A DNA stretch of 64,000 nucleotides from Mesodorylaimus sp. YZB2_4 (taxonomy: Eukaryota > Nematoda > Enoplea > Dorylaimida > Dorylaimidae), in the NCBI GenBank assembly GCA_030248295.1, contig JASANH010001537.1:372001-436000 (forward strand), read 5' to 3'. Position 1 is the first letter of the stretch; every line of letters begins with the position of its first letter. The notes under the pieces were generated by a model. The model searched no databases. It saw nothing but the letters and a program-made list of their open reading frames with translations, and had not been told where the DNA came from. Shown in pieces: positions 31,599 to 42,476 of the stretch. Made by a program: the position numbers and the translations under genes.

Positions 31599-32107
31599 AT
31601 GGCCGAACAAGTTAGTTCGATTTTGAGTTTTGAAATTCGAGTCCATTTAATGAATTTTATGCAATTCTTGTTTCAGGATTACTCATTCAACGTGGCGATG
31701 ACTTGCGGTGGATGCGCTGGACAGGTTGAACGAGTATTGGGAAAACTTGGCGGTAAGAATCGTGCTGGCGCGACAACATTTGAATGTTTATTTGGTTTTT
31801 CTCTTTTTCTATCACAAATAGTTTTTATCAGGCATGTGTTAAATTAGTCGAGATACAGTAATGAGCAGTTTTTCGGCTGTTTTCAGCAGAATAATTACAT
31901 GTTTTTCAGCAGAGCTGGTGATAGAATTTCCTGTTAAAAGAAGCAGTAGGCCTATCATTAAAACTTAAATTTCCATTTCTAGATAAAGTTAAAATCACGG
32001 AAATTAACGTCGATCAAAAATTGGTCAAAGTACGTTCCTCTTTGTCGAAAGAAGAATTATTAGAACAATTGAAAAAGACGGGCAAAGATGTGACGCCTGT
32101 CGAATGA
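31599..32107 (+). CDS. ATOX1: ATOX1-type copper chaperone
   Basis: A 70-residue protein in three exons (31599-31610, 31677-31752, 31983-32107), a single HMA domain. ATOX1 carries Cu(I) in the cytosol to the copper ATPases ATP7A/B. The metal loop is MTCGGCAGQV, the MxCxxC site. VERVLGKLG, KITEINVDQKLVKV and LLEQLKKTGK fill the beta-alpha-beta-beta-alpha-beta fold, including the conserved Lys (KTGK) near the copper site. The first coding exon has only four codons. Length equals that of human ATOX1 (68) within two residues. Confidence 0.96.
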
Positions 32108-33246
32108 TCGATAAAGCGTGTCCGTGATTGACTAAGATAAAATCCACATAATTTTACATTTTTGAACGATTAATCGATTTGACGGGCTTTGCGATTGGTA
32201 AAATTATTTAGTAATTTTATGCAGTCCTATTTGTTAGGGCTTCTTACTGACATGTTTTGCACTGGGCGTATCTTGTTCACTTGAGGACATGGTGGGTGGT
32301 ATAATATTCCAGTAGGTAGTGGAATTGTGAGCCGTGTGTTCACGATTCCATACAAAAAACATTGTGGTCCAGTAAAACCAGTCGTTTTACACACCCGCCT
32401 AATCTGCACACCAACAACCCCTCATCACACTGCCTTTGGGAGATTTCCTCCTAAAATTTCACAATCAACAGGGTTTTTTGCATTAAACGGACACAAAAAT
32501 TTAACATGCTGTGCAGGTTTGGTCATTATTTTCCAGGGTTGGTAGTCAGCATCCGATTGGCTGCAAGTTGCGCCTTCAAATATTGCCATGCTGTGTAATG
32601 CTGGGTGTCCCGAAAAGGCAGGGCCTATCTCGTAACCTAATGCAGATGAAATTGTAAAGTGAGTTTGTGAACTCGCAGAAGAGTTTGCATTGCACCATGG
32701 ATACACGTTGGTGAGTATCCATGGTTCTGCTGTGCAAAATTACTGGCTGCCCTTTGGAAGACCTTGGACACGGTCACATTGTCTCGTAGGAAAGTGATGA
32801 CAAAGGTGGTGGAGTGGAGTCCACACTTGCCCATTGGTCACTCCACTTGTACAGCGTGATGGAAATGACAACTCGACTTTTTGTTGACAAGTTTGCACGA
32901 GGTGGGTGACACTATTTTGCAGATCATTGACAAAGACCAGAAGTTCGACGACGATGCGTGACGAAAGTGCATAGTGCAAACACAGGCGAGTGCCGGTATA
33001 AAATCCACACAAAATGTTTGCAATAAAGCCATTATTGAGGTCTTACGTTTGAGTCTCCCGCCCTGATGCTCAGGCTTATGTGCCGAAGCTGGAATGGATG
33101 TCTGCTAAAAAGTCATTTTAGCGGGAGTTTGCAGTGGGCTATACAAGAAAATATCTAAATTCCTTTTTGAGTCATTCGAAGTGTGTACAGAGTAAGGTAG
33201 TCGGGGATAAATAAATCGATTGGGAGGAAAATTTTAGCAAATAATC
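32108..33246 (+). other. Intergenic, no gene supported
   Basis: 1.14 kb between ATOX1 and ARPC3. Overlapping open frames on minus (32425-33032) have no recognisable motifs and no matching splice sites. The only structure I see is the hairpin at 32695-32724. Confidence 0.5.
32695..32724. repeat. Perfect 10-bp inverted repeat
   Basis: Arms CCATGGATAC (32695-32704) and GTATCCATGG (32715-32724) with a 10-nt loop. It could form a hairpin RNA if transcribed; function unknown. Confidence 0.7.
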
Positions 33247-34576
33247 ATGCCGGTAAGATTTTGTGCCTGATTTAATTTGTTATACGTTTACACGGTGTAC
33301 TTCGGCCGACACCACATCCATAGTGCTTACGGGCAGCTAATGTAATAGTCTGATATACTTTTTAAATCAGCTTGATAGGCCTAGTTTCGTGCCCGATTCG
33401 AGGTTCTGTCATTTAAAGTCATGTTATCAGGAAGAGATTTCTCCAGGGTTTCTACACTGTTACAGTAATTTCGAAGCCGGTACCTAGCCTGTGTACCTAC
33501 GAGTTGCCCGTACAAGTTTTCCCTGACTTCAGGCCTATCATTCCCAATATACCAACGCTCAACAAGTGGTTGGTAACATGGCCTTGCTTCCAATTCGTAC
33601 TCAATTCAAAGGACCAGCGCCAAAAGAAAGTAAGTCGAAATATTTTCTATCAAAATTTGTTTCTTAGATGTGGCATGCATTTCAGCTGGTGAAGACATTA
33701 TTGACGAAGCGCTAACGTATTTCAAACCGAATATTTTCTTTCGTAGTTTCGAAATCAAGGTAATAAATGGCTTTGTTATCGAAACCTAGTTTATTCGCGA
33801 TTTCGAATCGATGCTTTTCCGAATTTGGCCTCCGCATTGCTTTCGGAAAAAACAGCTCGATTACGTACGGCATAAGCTCGATAAATTTAGGACTAACTAA
33901 ATAGGGTTTAAAATTTTTTCGTAATACTGTAGACCCTTGACAAACTGGATTTTCCCATTTCAGAACCCTGCCGATCGTACATTGATTTACTTGACGCTTT
34001 ACATCACGGAATGTTTGAAACGCCTTCAAAAGGTTTGACTTTGTTTTTCGATTTTTTTGTCTAGGCGATAACAGCGTGTTCTTTTTTTAGTGTCCGAACA
34101 GAATAAGCGGCCAGAAAGATTTGACCACGCTCGCGCTGAGTCAAGTTATTCCGATCCCGGGGGAGCCTAATTTTCCGATGAATGCCATGTTCAAGGCACC
34201 GGCTAATAAGACTGATGAAGGTACGTGACAGTATACGAATACTGTCACCTGGCTTGGGGGGGGGGGCTCGTGATCAACCAGCCCTGCCCCCTTGTTGGGT
34301 TCTGATTTCCCTGTCCTGTTTTCAGAGACTATGCGAGCCTACTTGCAACAACTACGTCAAGAACTGGGTGTACGTCTATTGGAACGCGTTTTTGATCCGA
34401 AAGTTGATAAGCCGTCGAAAGTAAGTAATTTTTCAAGTACAGTAGGATTATTTCTCTCATCTTGCTGGCCAGTTGGTTTTAGCTTTTTCATATGCTCGTT
34501 GTTTTAGTGGTGGTTATGCTTCGCTAAGAAACGATTCATGGACAAAAGTCTTTTGCCCCCTGGTGTTGCTATTTGA
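33247..34576 (+). CDS. ARPC3: Arp2/3 complex subunit 3 (p21)
   Basis: A 179-residue protein in seven exons: 33247-33252, 33533-33629, 33686-33759, 33964-34032, 34091-34220, 34326-34420, 34508-34576. ARPC3 is a structural subunit of the Arp2/3 complex that nucleates branched actin. Family blocks are [87 protein letters not shown] and [11 protein letters not shown]. The first coding exon is only ATG CCG (6 nt), accepted because the join gives the universal MPAYHS start. Human ARPC3 is 178 residues. Introns contain a hairpin and a G run. Confidence 0.97.
34225..34248. repeat. Perfect hairpin in ARPC3 intron 5
   Basis: GTGACAGTAT, four-base loop, ATACTGTCAC. It starts right at the 5' splice site of the 105-bp intron and is followed by a G11 run (34256-34266) in the sense strand, so it could affect folding near the donor. 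Confidence 0.8.
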
Positions 34577-34858
34577 ATGATTGGACACGACTTACTTGGC
34601 CTACTTTCCATTATTGGTTTGAATGTGGTCGAATCGATTTGTAAGCTTATGCAATATGCTTGGGGTCAATGTTTCCTGGTTTTCAATATTGTGCAAAATG
34701 CATTTTGTTTGAGTAAAGGTTTGACTGAGTTGCTTGCGTGCGATAATGAAAGAAAGCCAATAGTTTTGTGGCATTTTGATTTTCTGCTGAGGTTGTTCAT
34801 GCGAGAAGGAAACTGGTGTTAGTGCGGACCGTTTCAGGATATCAGGGCGGGAAGGAAA

Positions 34859-36385
34859 ATGGTGAGTGCCTAGATGGCGTAGTGTGTTTGGGGTGGCTGT
34901 TACGGTTTTCGTTTCAGAGTGGTACACTAAAGATCTGTTCGATTTCTGACGAAGTACAAGAAAAACTAAAGAAATTTCGATTTCGAAAAGCCACGACGAT
35001 CGCTGCCTTGGTTTGTAAGTGGATAGTTTTTGTTTTTTTTTTAAAGGAGTCTGGTTTGTGGGGCCTGAAGGTCAAGTGGCGAGGAAAAAGCACGAGTGGG
35101 TGTGGAGGACTGTATGTAGAGCGTTCAGGAGTGAGGCTGATGGAAGGTCGAACCTGACGCTGAGTGTTCCTTCTGCTGCTGGTGGCCCACCCATAGTCAA
35201 GAGACTGCTCTGGGTCTATCATCTGATCCTCTAGCCGTACTCTTGGCAGGGTGTGCTGCTCACGATCAGACTGAATCTAGTGTTTTCATTTCAGTGAAGA
35301 TCTCGAAAGACACGCAGGAGTTCACGGTAGAGGAGGAACTTGAGGTAATTTGCGGTTGCATTTGTGACTATCTGAAACTATCTTCCGTAAGAATGTGGCA
35401 CTTTTAGTCTGGCCAAGCCAAGGCTGCAGAATGAAATTAAAAGTTGGGAAGGATCTATTATGGGGGCCTATTAATGTAGGTTCGTCTCTCTGGAAAGTTT
35501 GTCTAAAGATCGGAAGACTAGCTTGCTCTATAATCCCTAGCCAGTATGACGAGAAGACGTAGATAATTGATATCGAATAACTGATTGATTGTGAACCTAC
35601 TTGGCCCAGTCAGGCGGACCAGATCCCAGCAGTAAGTGCTACATTCTTTCACAGGATGTGTAAAATATAGTTTCAGATGAGGTTTTGTTGCGGAGTGTGC
35701 AGTCTCGTCGCCCCGTTTCAGGATTGTACAATCGAAGAGTTGCAGTCGTCGTTGCCTGAACGTCAGCCTCGTTTCGTCATCATCAGCTACCGCATCGAGC
35801 ACTCCGATGGTCGTAGTTCATATCCGCTGTGCATGGTTTTCCTCAGTCCTCAGGGTACGCACGGCTCTACTTTGATTTTTGTGGATTTTGAGTCGCAGTT
35901 TTGTGTTTCAGGGGTCAATCCCGAACTGCAAATGATGTATGCTGGGAGCAAGAATAATTTGGCAAAGACGGCCGGTGTTGGCAAGGTACGTGCGTATTGC
36001 AGGGGTAAATATCGGTTTCAGTCGGTTGGCTGGTGACGTCCAAAGTCGGGGATCTTGCCAGGGGCTTCTTGTGGTCTTGGCTCCTACTGTAATTACTGCT
36101 GGCCAGTGTTCCTGGTTTACCACATAACCAAACGGGGGGTATTCGCACTCGAGGCTGAAGAAAAACAGCACAAAATCATTGACCCGGCCGCGAGTCGAAC
36201 ACTCACTGGTAACTGCGCTTTTGGCGCTAGAGGAAGACGGCCAACGCACCAGGCTATGGGTCGGGTGAACGTTGGAGGTGATAGACGATGCGGTTTGACC
36301 AGTCTTGTTCTTTTAGGAGTTTGAAATTCGTGAATTGGAAGAATTGACGGACGAATTACTTCTCGAGCGTTTGCGTCCGAATTGA
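34859..36385 (+). CDS. GMF: Glia maturation factor (ADF-H domain)
   Basis: A 141-residue protein in six exons: 34859-34861, 34918-35014, 35295-35344, 35722-35854, 35912-35985, 36317-36385. GMF is an ADF/cofilin-fold protein that binds Arp2/3 and removes actin branches. Conserved blocks are [75 protein letters not shown] and [15 protein letters not shown]. The first coding exon ends with the ATG itself; the second begins SGTLKI, matching the usual MSxSLxVC start. Human GMFB is 142 residues. It lies 282 bp after ARPC3, whose complex it remodels; neighbours with linked functions on one strand. Intron 5 holds a SINE-like element. Confidence 0.95.
36100..36266 (-). mobile_element. tRNA-derived SINE-like element in GMF intron 5
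   Basis: On minus the head (from 36266) has ATAGCCTGGTGCGTTGG and GAGTGTTCGACTCG, and the tail has CCTCGAGTGCG and TTATGTGGTAAACCAG. The same two tail pieces, in the same order, follow the head at 4380-4550. Antisense to GMF. Confidence 0.7.
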
Positions 36386-36625
36386 TCTGGGGGCGGTGAT
36401 GGGTGTTATCAAGTCTGACTCACTGGCCTTTGTACTTTCCATTTTTCTATTGCTGCGTCATTCCTTGGGTTAATTTATCATTTGGGGATCATTACTAACT
36501 TGGCCAAAGTAAACTTCGAATTTGTGAGTGATTTTTGGGTGCCTGATCGGATTGTCCAGCTATATTTGGATGTGCCAAGTTTGGTTGGGATTTGAGATGG
36601 TTTGTTTCAGATCGTTTGTGGGACC

Positions 36626-36865
36626 ATGTATTTCGCTTCGTGGGACGAATTTTCGAAGGCTGTTGAGAAATTATACAGCACGAATCCGAATCGGTGTCGA
36701 TTCGTGGTCAAGTACCAGCACAAGGAGGGCAAGCTAGTGTTGAAGATGACGGACGATGTTGTGTGCCTGCAGTACGGAACTGACCAGGCGCAGGATGTGA
36801 AAAAGTTGGAGAAACTAGTTAGTAATTTGATGCGTCATATGGTCACTAAGGAAAGTTCAAAGTAG
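36626..36865 (+). CDS. SRP9: Signal recognition particle 9 kDa protein
   Basis: A 79-residue single-coding-exon protein. SRP9 forms a dimer with SRP14 on the Alu domain of SRP RNA and causes elongation arrest. The sequence opens MYFASWDEFSKAVEKLY, then CRFVVKYQHKEGKLVLKMTD, VVCLQYGTDQAQDVKKLEKL and LMRHMVTKE; all are SRP9 hallmarks (human 86 residues). The ATG at 36626 lies 16 nt after an acceptor-like AG (36609-36610), and the gene starts 240 bp after GMF on the same strand. Confidence 0.96.
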   Translation: MYFASWDEFSKAVEKLYSTNPNRCRFVVKYQHKEGKLVLKMTDDVVCLQYGTDQAQDVKKLEKLVSNLMRHMVTKESSK

Positions 36866-37891
36866 GCAGTGATATGGGCGCGTTGGGGCGGGCTTGGTGT
36901 TGTTGGGACTGGCCGACTGTGTAATAGTGCTTCAGGTGTTGGAGATAAATGGCTGGGTGTTCCTGTTTTGACTGGCTATAACATTCATGAAAGGGTGTTT
37001 CTCAAATCACAACAGGACCTTGGTGACTTATTGAATAGGTCAGCCAGTTGACACAACTGGACTCCCTCTCCTTCGGACACTTGGCACAAGCAACACCATT
37101 CACTTTGGAGAGTGCAGGCCAGACATAGCCCGTCCAGACTGTGCATGCAAATACTCGACACCGTCTCGATGTCTGGCCAGTTCAAAGTCGAGAAGTGCTG
37201 GTTATTCATCGTTTGTGCACAGACGTCATTCAGGTAGTCGTCTACTCCTGCCCTAGTTTTAACTTTTCGTGCGTCAGTGAGCTTTTCCTAGTTGCCTCTT
37301 CGTTTGCGTCAGTCATTCGTCGAGTTGGGGGGGGGGGGGGTGCTACTCGAAACGCCAATTGTCTCTGCATTGGAGAGGGGAGGTGTTGGAGAAGGCGATC
37401 ATCCTCTCCCGGCCTTGACTCATCGCGCGGGCGTCTGTTGGCGTCAATGGTTTTTTAGGGAGGCCCGATCGATTGGTTGGGCGATCATATGATGATGACG
37501 GGGCTGGCTTAGCGAGTTGTTGCCTCTTCCCAGCCAACTAGCCTTGTGATCGTCAGACCAGCAACGAGGTGCCGGGCCAAAAACGCGTCACGAGAACTAG
37601 CGCGAGGTTCTTGGAGAAAATTTCGAGCCGAGGGAAAGAAGGAAAACGAAAACGGCTTAGTTTACGAACCTCGCTAGTGCCACTTCACGCGTACACCCGC
37701 TTGCTAAACCTACTTCTTTTGGGGACTAGCTGTGTGAATCGGACCGAAACGGGAACTCTGTTGGTAAGTTGTGGCGGGTACCTCCGCAAAGAATCTGGTG
37801 GGGTCGGTCAGACTGGGTCACCACCACACAGTGCCCTATCATAGCCTTCGAGTCAGGCACTTTTCCCCACTTCAGACACTACTAGGCGAGA
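36866..37891 (+). other. Intergenic/5' region of the RING-NHL gene
   Basis: 1.03 kb with no supportable gene. It contains a G14 run (37327-37340). An acceptor-like AG at 37874-37875, 17 nt before the next ATG, suggests a 5' UTR intron or a trans-splice site. Confidence 0.5.
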
Positions 37892-40800
37892 ATGCCTCAA
37901 AACATCCGTGATTCGGACACGAATGGGACCAGCGAGACTAACGACGCGGCGGCCACGGGAGCTGCCGCATTCGAACGACTACGAAATATGCTCCTTATGC
38001 CACCAGTCAATCGACCTCCGGACTGGGTCAATCCACTCGAAAAGATAGAACAGCTACTCACGTGCTCCATCTGCTTAGATCGTTACAAGTAGGCCACCCC
38101 TGCCCTCCGAGTATGGTCACGTCAGCTTGTTTCACTGTAGGAACCCGAAACTACTCCCGTGCCAGCACACGTTCTGTATGGAGCCGTGCTTGGACGGCTT
38201 GATCGACCTGGTGCGACGAATGGTCCGGTGCCCCGAGTGCCGAGCTGAGCACCCGCTGCCCTACGATGGCCTCAAGGGCTTCCAGACCAATTACACTCTG
38301 GTCGGTTTCCTCGAGATCCATGTACAGGCAACTGAGGAAAACGCCTCCGATCTGGAGTCTTATATAAGACGGTAAGGTCAGGGGTCCGGCAGTACTTCTG
38401 TGACCTGCAGGGTGACATGACTTCCAGGAGACATGGATCCCTGGGTGCGTGCCTCGCTGCTGTGGGTACCCTGATGGTTTGGCCGCTAGCCACGTCCTTC
38501 ACCATCAGATCGCATGACACTTTAACATTGCAGATACAATTTGGAACGATGTAAAATATGCGACGAAAAAGCCGAAGTAGACTATTGCCCCCATTGCGAG
38601 AAGCGTATCTGTTTGGAATGCAAGGCCACGCACGCCGACATGTTGAAGAGGGATCTGGGGCGACTGATGAACCAAGTCAAACGAGCCTGCACACGCATCA
38701 CCGACTCCTCGGACACGTTGGCCCGCGGTGTGGACAGTCTGAACGTGAATTGCGAGAATGTGAAAGAGGAAATCCGAGATTACACTCGGAGATATATGAA
38801 AGAATTGAAAAAACGAGAAGAAAGTCTCGTCAACGAAGTCGAGGCATTTTTCAGCGGCGAAACGCGTATGATCAACACTGTTAGAGACAACCTCGAGTTG
38901 GAGGCAAAGTGAGTCCCGACCACTGCCCCATCCTCACTCGCTGACCAGTGAGCACATTTTAGAAATATGAACGAAGCTTGCGCTCGGGTCGAATCGTGTT
39001 TGAAAGGCGAAAAGGAGCTGACCGACGACGAGTTGGTTCGATACAAGCAAATGTTCACCGAAGGCCTGGACTATCTTCGCATGGCCAACCCGGACGCCGA
39101 CGAACTGATCAATAAGAAAATACGATTCGTCATCACCGATGCGCATATGCTGCCCCACGCCATCTTACAATTCGGAGAGTTGCAGGTGCGAGACTTTTTC
39201 TCTCTCCAACACGGCCTCTGACCACTAGGCTCGCTGCTAAGCCACTGTCGCTTTGGCTTATCAGCTCGATTGTTGAAGGTGGCGCTGCGAGGCTGCCACT
39301 GACGATGAGTCGGCCAGTAGTGCTCGTAGTGCTGTACAGGGAGGCCAATGATAGGGTTATCACTGATAGTGACAACTCGCCTTCAGCTTATCGATGCCAG
39401 TCTATCAGTAGCTTACCAGCATCAGACCCCTTATCACCTCGTTATCAGCAGTAGCAGCGCAAGGACTTCCTCATTCGCCCATGATCAGTGCTAACCACTC
39501 AGCGGCGCAGTGAAAAATGGCAGCTGTCCCTAGATGCCACCGCTGTATCCACTCTGGCTTTCTCTGCATTTATTTGTTGTTGCTCGTGTCTTTCGGTTAC
39601 TTTTTTTCAAACTGTTGCATTCTTGGTTGAGGTCTGTGCGGGTGGTTTGGTATGGTAGGCGTGTATTCATTGTTCACTCCAAACAATCATCCAACATTCA
39701 GCTTTTTCTTCATTTTTTCTGCGCTTATGTATTTGCGATCGTGCGTTTTTTGCTTTTCGATCTTGATTGCAGTGAGTCATTATTTGTATGTCGATGGCGT
39801 GTTTATGTTTTCTTGCCATGTACTTATTTGACTAATAAAATTGCCCGAGTGGTTACAGCGGAGGCGTCCAACCGTAGTCCCAAGCAATTATACAGGCCGC
39901 AGGACTGGTAGGATAAATTTGCCAAGGGGGCTTTCCTAAAGTTCCTTGCTTTCAGGTGTGCACTCCGCAGTTTAACCACAAGTTCGTGCATGCAGAGAAG
40001 ATGTACGTGCCTCGATTCCTGCAGCTGGGCCTAGAGTCCGAGCATTATCCTGGAAAGAAGCGGTTGGGGGAGAACGAGCAACAGCAAAGTGCGCCGTCGT
40101 GGAAACAACGCACTTTGACCACGGCCGCCGACGAAGACGCATATTCGTCTCGTTACAGGAGACGACAGCAGCTCGAAGAACAGGCCTGGAATCGAATCCG
40201 TGTTGAGCAAGAACAGCAACAGGGCGGGGGCTCCGGATCGCAGTCGGCACCCATGCGCAGATCGCCCAGATCGTCCGGTTTGGACGATATTTTGAGCGGA
40301 ACGTCACCAAATTCGCGGGCCTTGGCCGGTGGATTAGAGGTGAATAGTCCATGGATGCGCCCTGGTCATCGCGCCATCAGGGATCTGACACCCGAGAACG
40401 TTACGATCTTGGCTTCGGGCGCCGATTTACCAGCACCAGTCACCGTCCAGCCACGGCCAGCGACCAAACAGCTACAGCGACCAGCGCCCGATGGCGCTGG
40501 CCCGAGCGGCGCGCAAGCCATAACGCCAGATCGCGCCAATCGATCGTCGCAAGAGCGCGAACTTGACCAACGCGTTGCAAACATACGCAAAGAACATGAA
40601 CGGCGTCAGCAAGAACAGGAAGACAGCTTTTTGCGTGTGAACCAACAGAAACGGGTTCGCAATCGAACTGTGCCTGTTGAAATGCCAACACCAGCTGCCG
40701 GCGGGGAAAATTCTGAGGAGGGCGAGGAGAACGAAGAAGACAGCGATCCTCAGGAGCGCATTGCCGTGCAAGTCTTCCCGAGACCAAAGCAGGCGGACCA

Positions 40801-42476
40801 ATCCAGACCGCTGCACGTTGAGACTAATCAAGCTGACCCGTCCACTTCGAGGGTAAATCCCCAATCGCGCTTGGTTGATTCTTAAACCTCAGGTAAAACT
40901 GCCCTTTTTGCAGGAACATGCCACAGGCACCGCAATCAATGCTGGTGGCGGTGATTGGAGAAAGTATCTTATCCCTAGCCCTGATACTTCCAGTCACCAG
41001 AATCGGCGATCAAGTGCAGCAGTCGCAGATGTGACCAGCGGTTCCCACATCCCCGACATGCGTTCGTCGAGTTCGAACGAAAGTGTTGATGGCGATGCTC
41101 ACGAGGATCGACGTCGTCATTTCATTCGGAGCAGAACAAATCCCGACTTTAGCACTGACTCTTCTCCCCAACAGCTCAAACCCACCGAAGCACCCTCTCG
41201 TGCCCATTTGAATAGTGAGAGCGGCCTACACGACTCGTCTGATCGTCGTCACCGTCATCGCACGGACAGCATTGGCAGTCAGGATGGCAGAGGTAGTCAG
41301 GACGAGACCAGTGGCCACCACGGGCCATCTAGTCGTAGCGAGCGCGAGGCCGAACAGAGGAAGAACAGATATCGACGCAAGGCCGAACGAAGCCACAGCG
41401 CCTATGTTGGAGGGGCTGGCAACGAAGACGGCCAGGATGTGATCGCTGGCATGGACGCCCGGATCGCTGACGCCGCACAACGCTTCGAGCTATCCATTCA
41501 AGGCAACACTCCCGTCGAGCCGGCCAGTGGTGGCAGGCTGTACCGTGTGTTCACCCAGCCCAAGATAGACTACGCGAGCAAAGGACGATGTCTGGGCAAG
41601 TTTGGGTCGAAGGGTAATGGGGAAGGACAGTTCAACTGGCCGCGTGGCATCGCCATCGTGCCCAACTCGGACGAGATTGCGGGTAAGCATATCCAGTCTT
41701 ATCATTCTCCCGCCTAATGTGCCTTCCGTTTAGTCTGTGACAGCAGCAATCACCGCATGCAAATATTTGACAAGCGAGGTCGTTTCGTGAAGACAGTCGG
41801 TTCGTATGGCAGTGGCCGGGGCGAATTCGACTGTCTGGCCGATGTGTGTGTCAACAAGTACGGTCAGTTCGTGGTCACCGATCGTTACAACCACCGCGTC
41901 CAGATATTTGATACCAATGGACGTCACATGCGCGAATTCGGTGCCCACGGCCAGACGAACGGCCGCTTTAACAGTCCTTGGGGCGTGGTGGTCGATCAGC
42001 AAGGATTCATTTACGTGTGCGACAAGGACAATCATCGCGTTCAGATATTTCAAGGCGATGGCAACTTCGTAGGCAAATTTGGTGTCATGGGCAATCGGGA
42101 AGGGCAATTTCAAAATCCTCATTTTATCGCGTGCAATCGTCAGAATCAGTTGATCGTTTCTGACAGCAGCAATCACCGAATTCAAGTCTTTGATCACAAC
42201 GGACATTTCTTATTTAGCTTTGGTTCTGAGGGATTTCACGAAGGTCAGTTCAAATATCCTCGCGGAGTGGCCGTCGATGACCAAGGCTTCATCGTCGTGG
42301 CCGACAGTGGCAATAATCGACTGCAGGTCTTCTACCCTGACGGTCGGTTCCATGCGGCCATAGGCAGCTGGGGTACGGGCGATGGTCAGCTGAAGGGTGT
42401 CGAGGGGGTGGTCATCACGCACGATGGTCGTATCATCGTCAGTGATCGTGAGAACCACAGAGTGCAACTTTTCTAA
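37892..42476 (+). CDS. tn: RING/B-box/NHL protein, thin (abba)/TRIM32-like
   Basis: A 1144-residue protein in seven exons: 37892-38088, 38141-38371, 38534-38908, 38963-39185, 39956-40852, 40914-41682, 41734-42476. Thin/TRIM32-type proteins are E3 ubiquitin ligases; in flies thin keeps muscle costameres and sarcomeres intact. The RING finger spans 58-99 (CSICLDRYKNPKLLPCQHTF, then CPEC at 96-99). A B-box-like Cys/His region follows (RCKICDEKAE, CPHCEKRICLECKATHAD), then a coiled coil to about 270. An unusually long low-complexity linker (about 340-860) is rich in Gln, Ser, Arg and His. Six NHL repeats (about 865-1144) form a beta-propeller, each with GxxGxxxGQFxxP-like and SDxxNHRVQIF-like strings. 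The first block RNPKLLPCQH and the second (CTPQFNHKFV) match thin. Intron 4 (770 bp) has a GATA-motif cluster. Confidence 0.9.
39257..39447. promoter_or_regulatory. GATA-motif cluster in intron 4 of the RING-NHL gene
   Basis: Eight TTATC/GATA-type hexamers within 190 bp: CTTATC 39257, TGATAG 39349, TTATCA 39357, TGATAG 39364, CTTATC 39387, CTATCA 39402, CTTATC 39430, TTATCA 39442. This is dense enough to look like an enhancer, but no experiment supports it here. Confidence 0.4.

Noticed and set aside
32425..33032. Minus-strand gene between ATOX1 and ARPC3
   Set aside because: Several overlapping frames of 60-93 codons with different phases, no motif, and no consistent splice joins.
39534..39911. 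125-codon open frame in intron 4 of the RING-NHL gene
   Set aside because: No homology. A tempting exon at 39858-39906 with AG and GT borders would be 49 bp and break the frame between exons 4 and 5.
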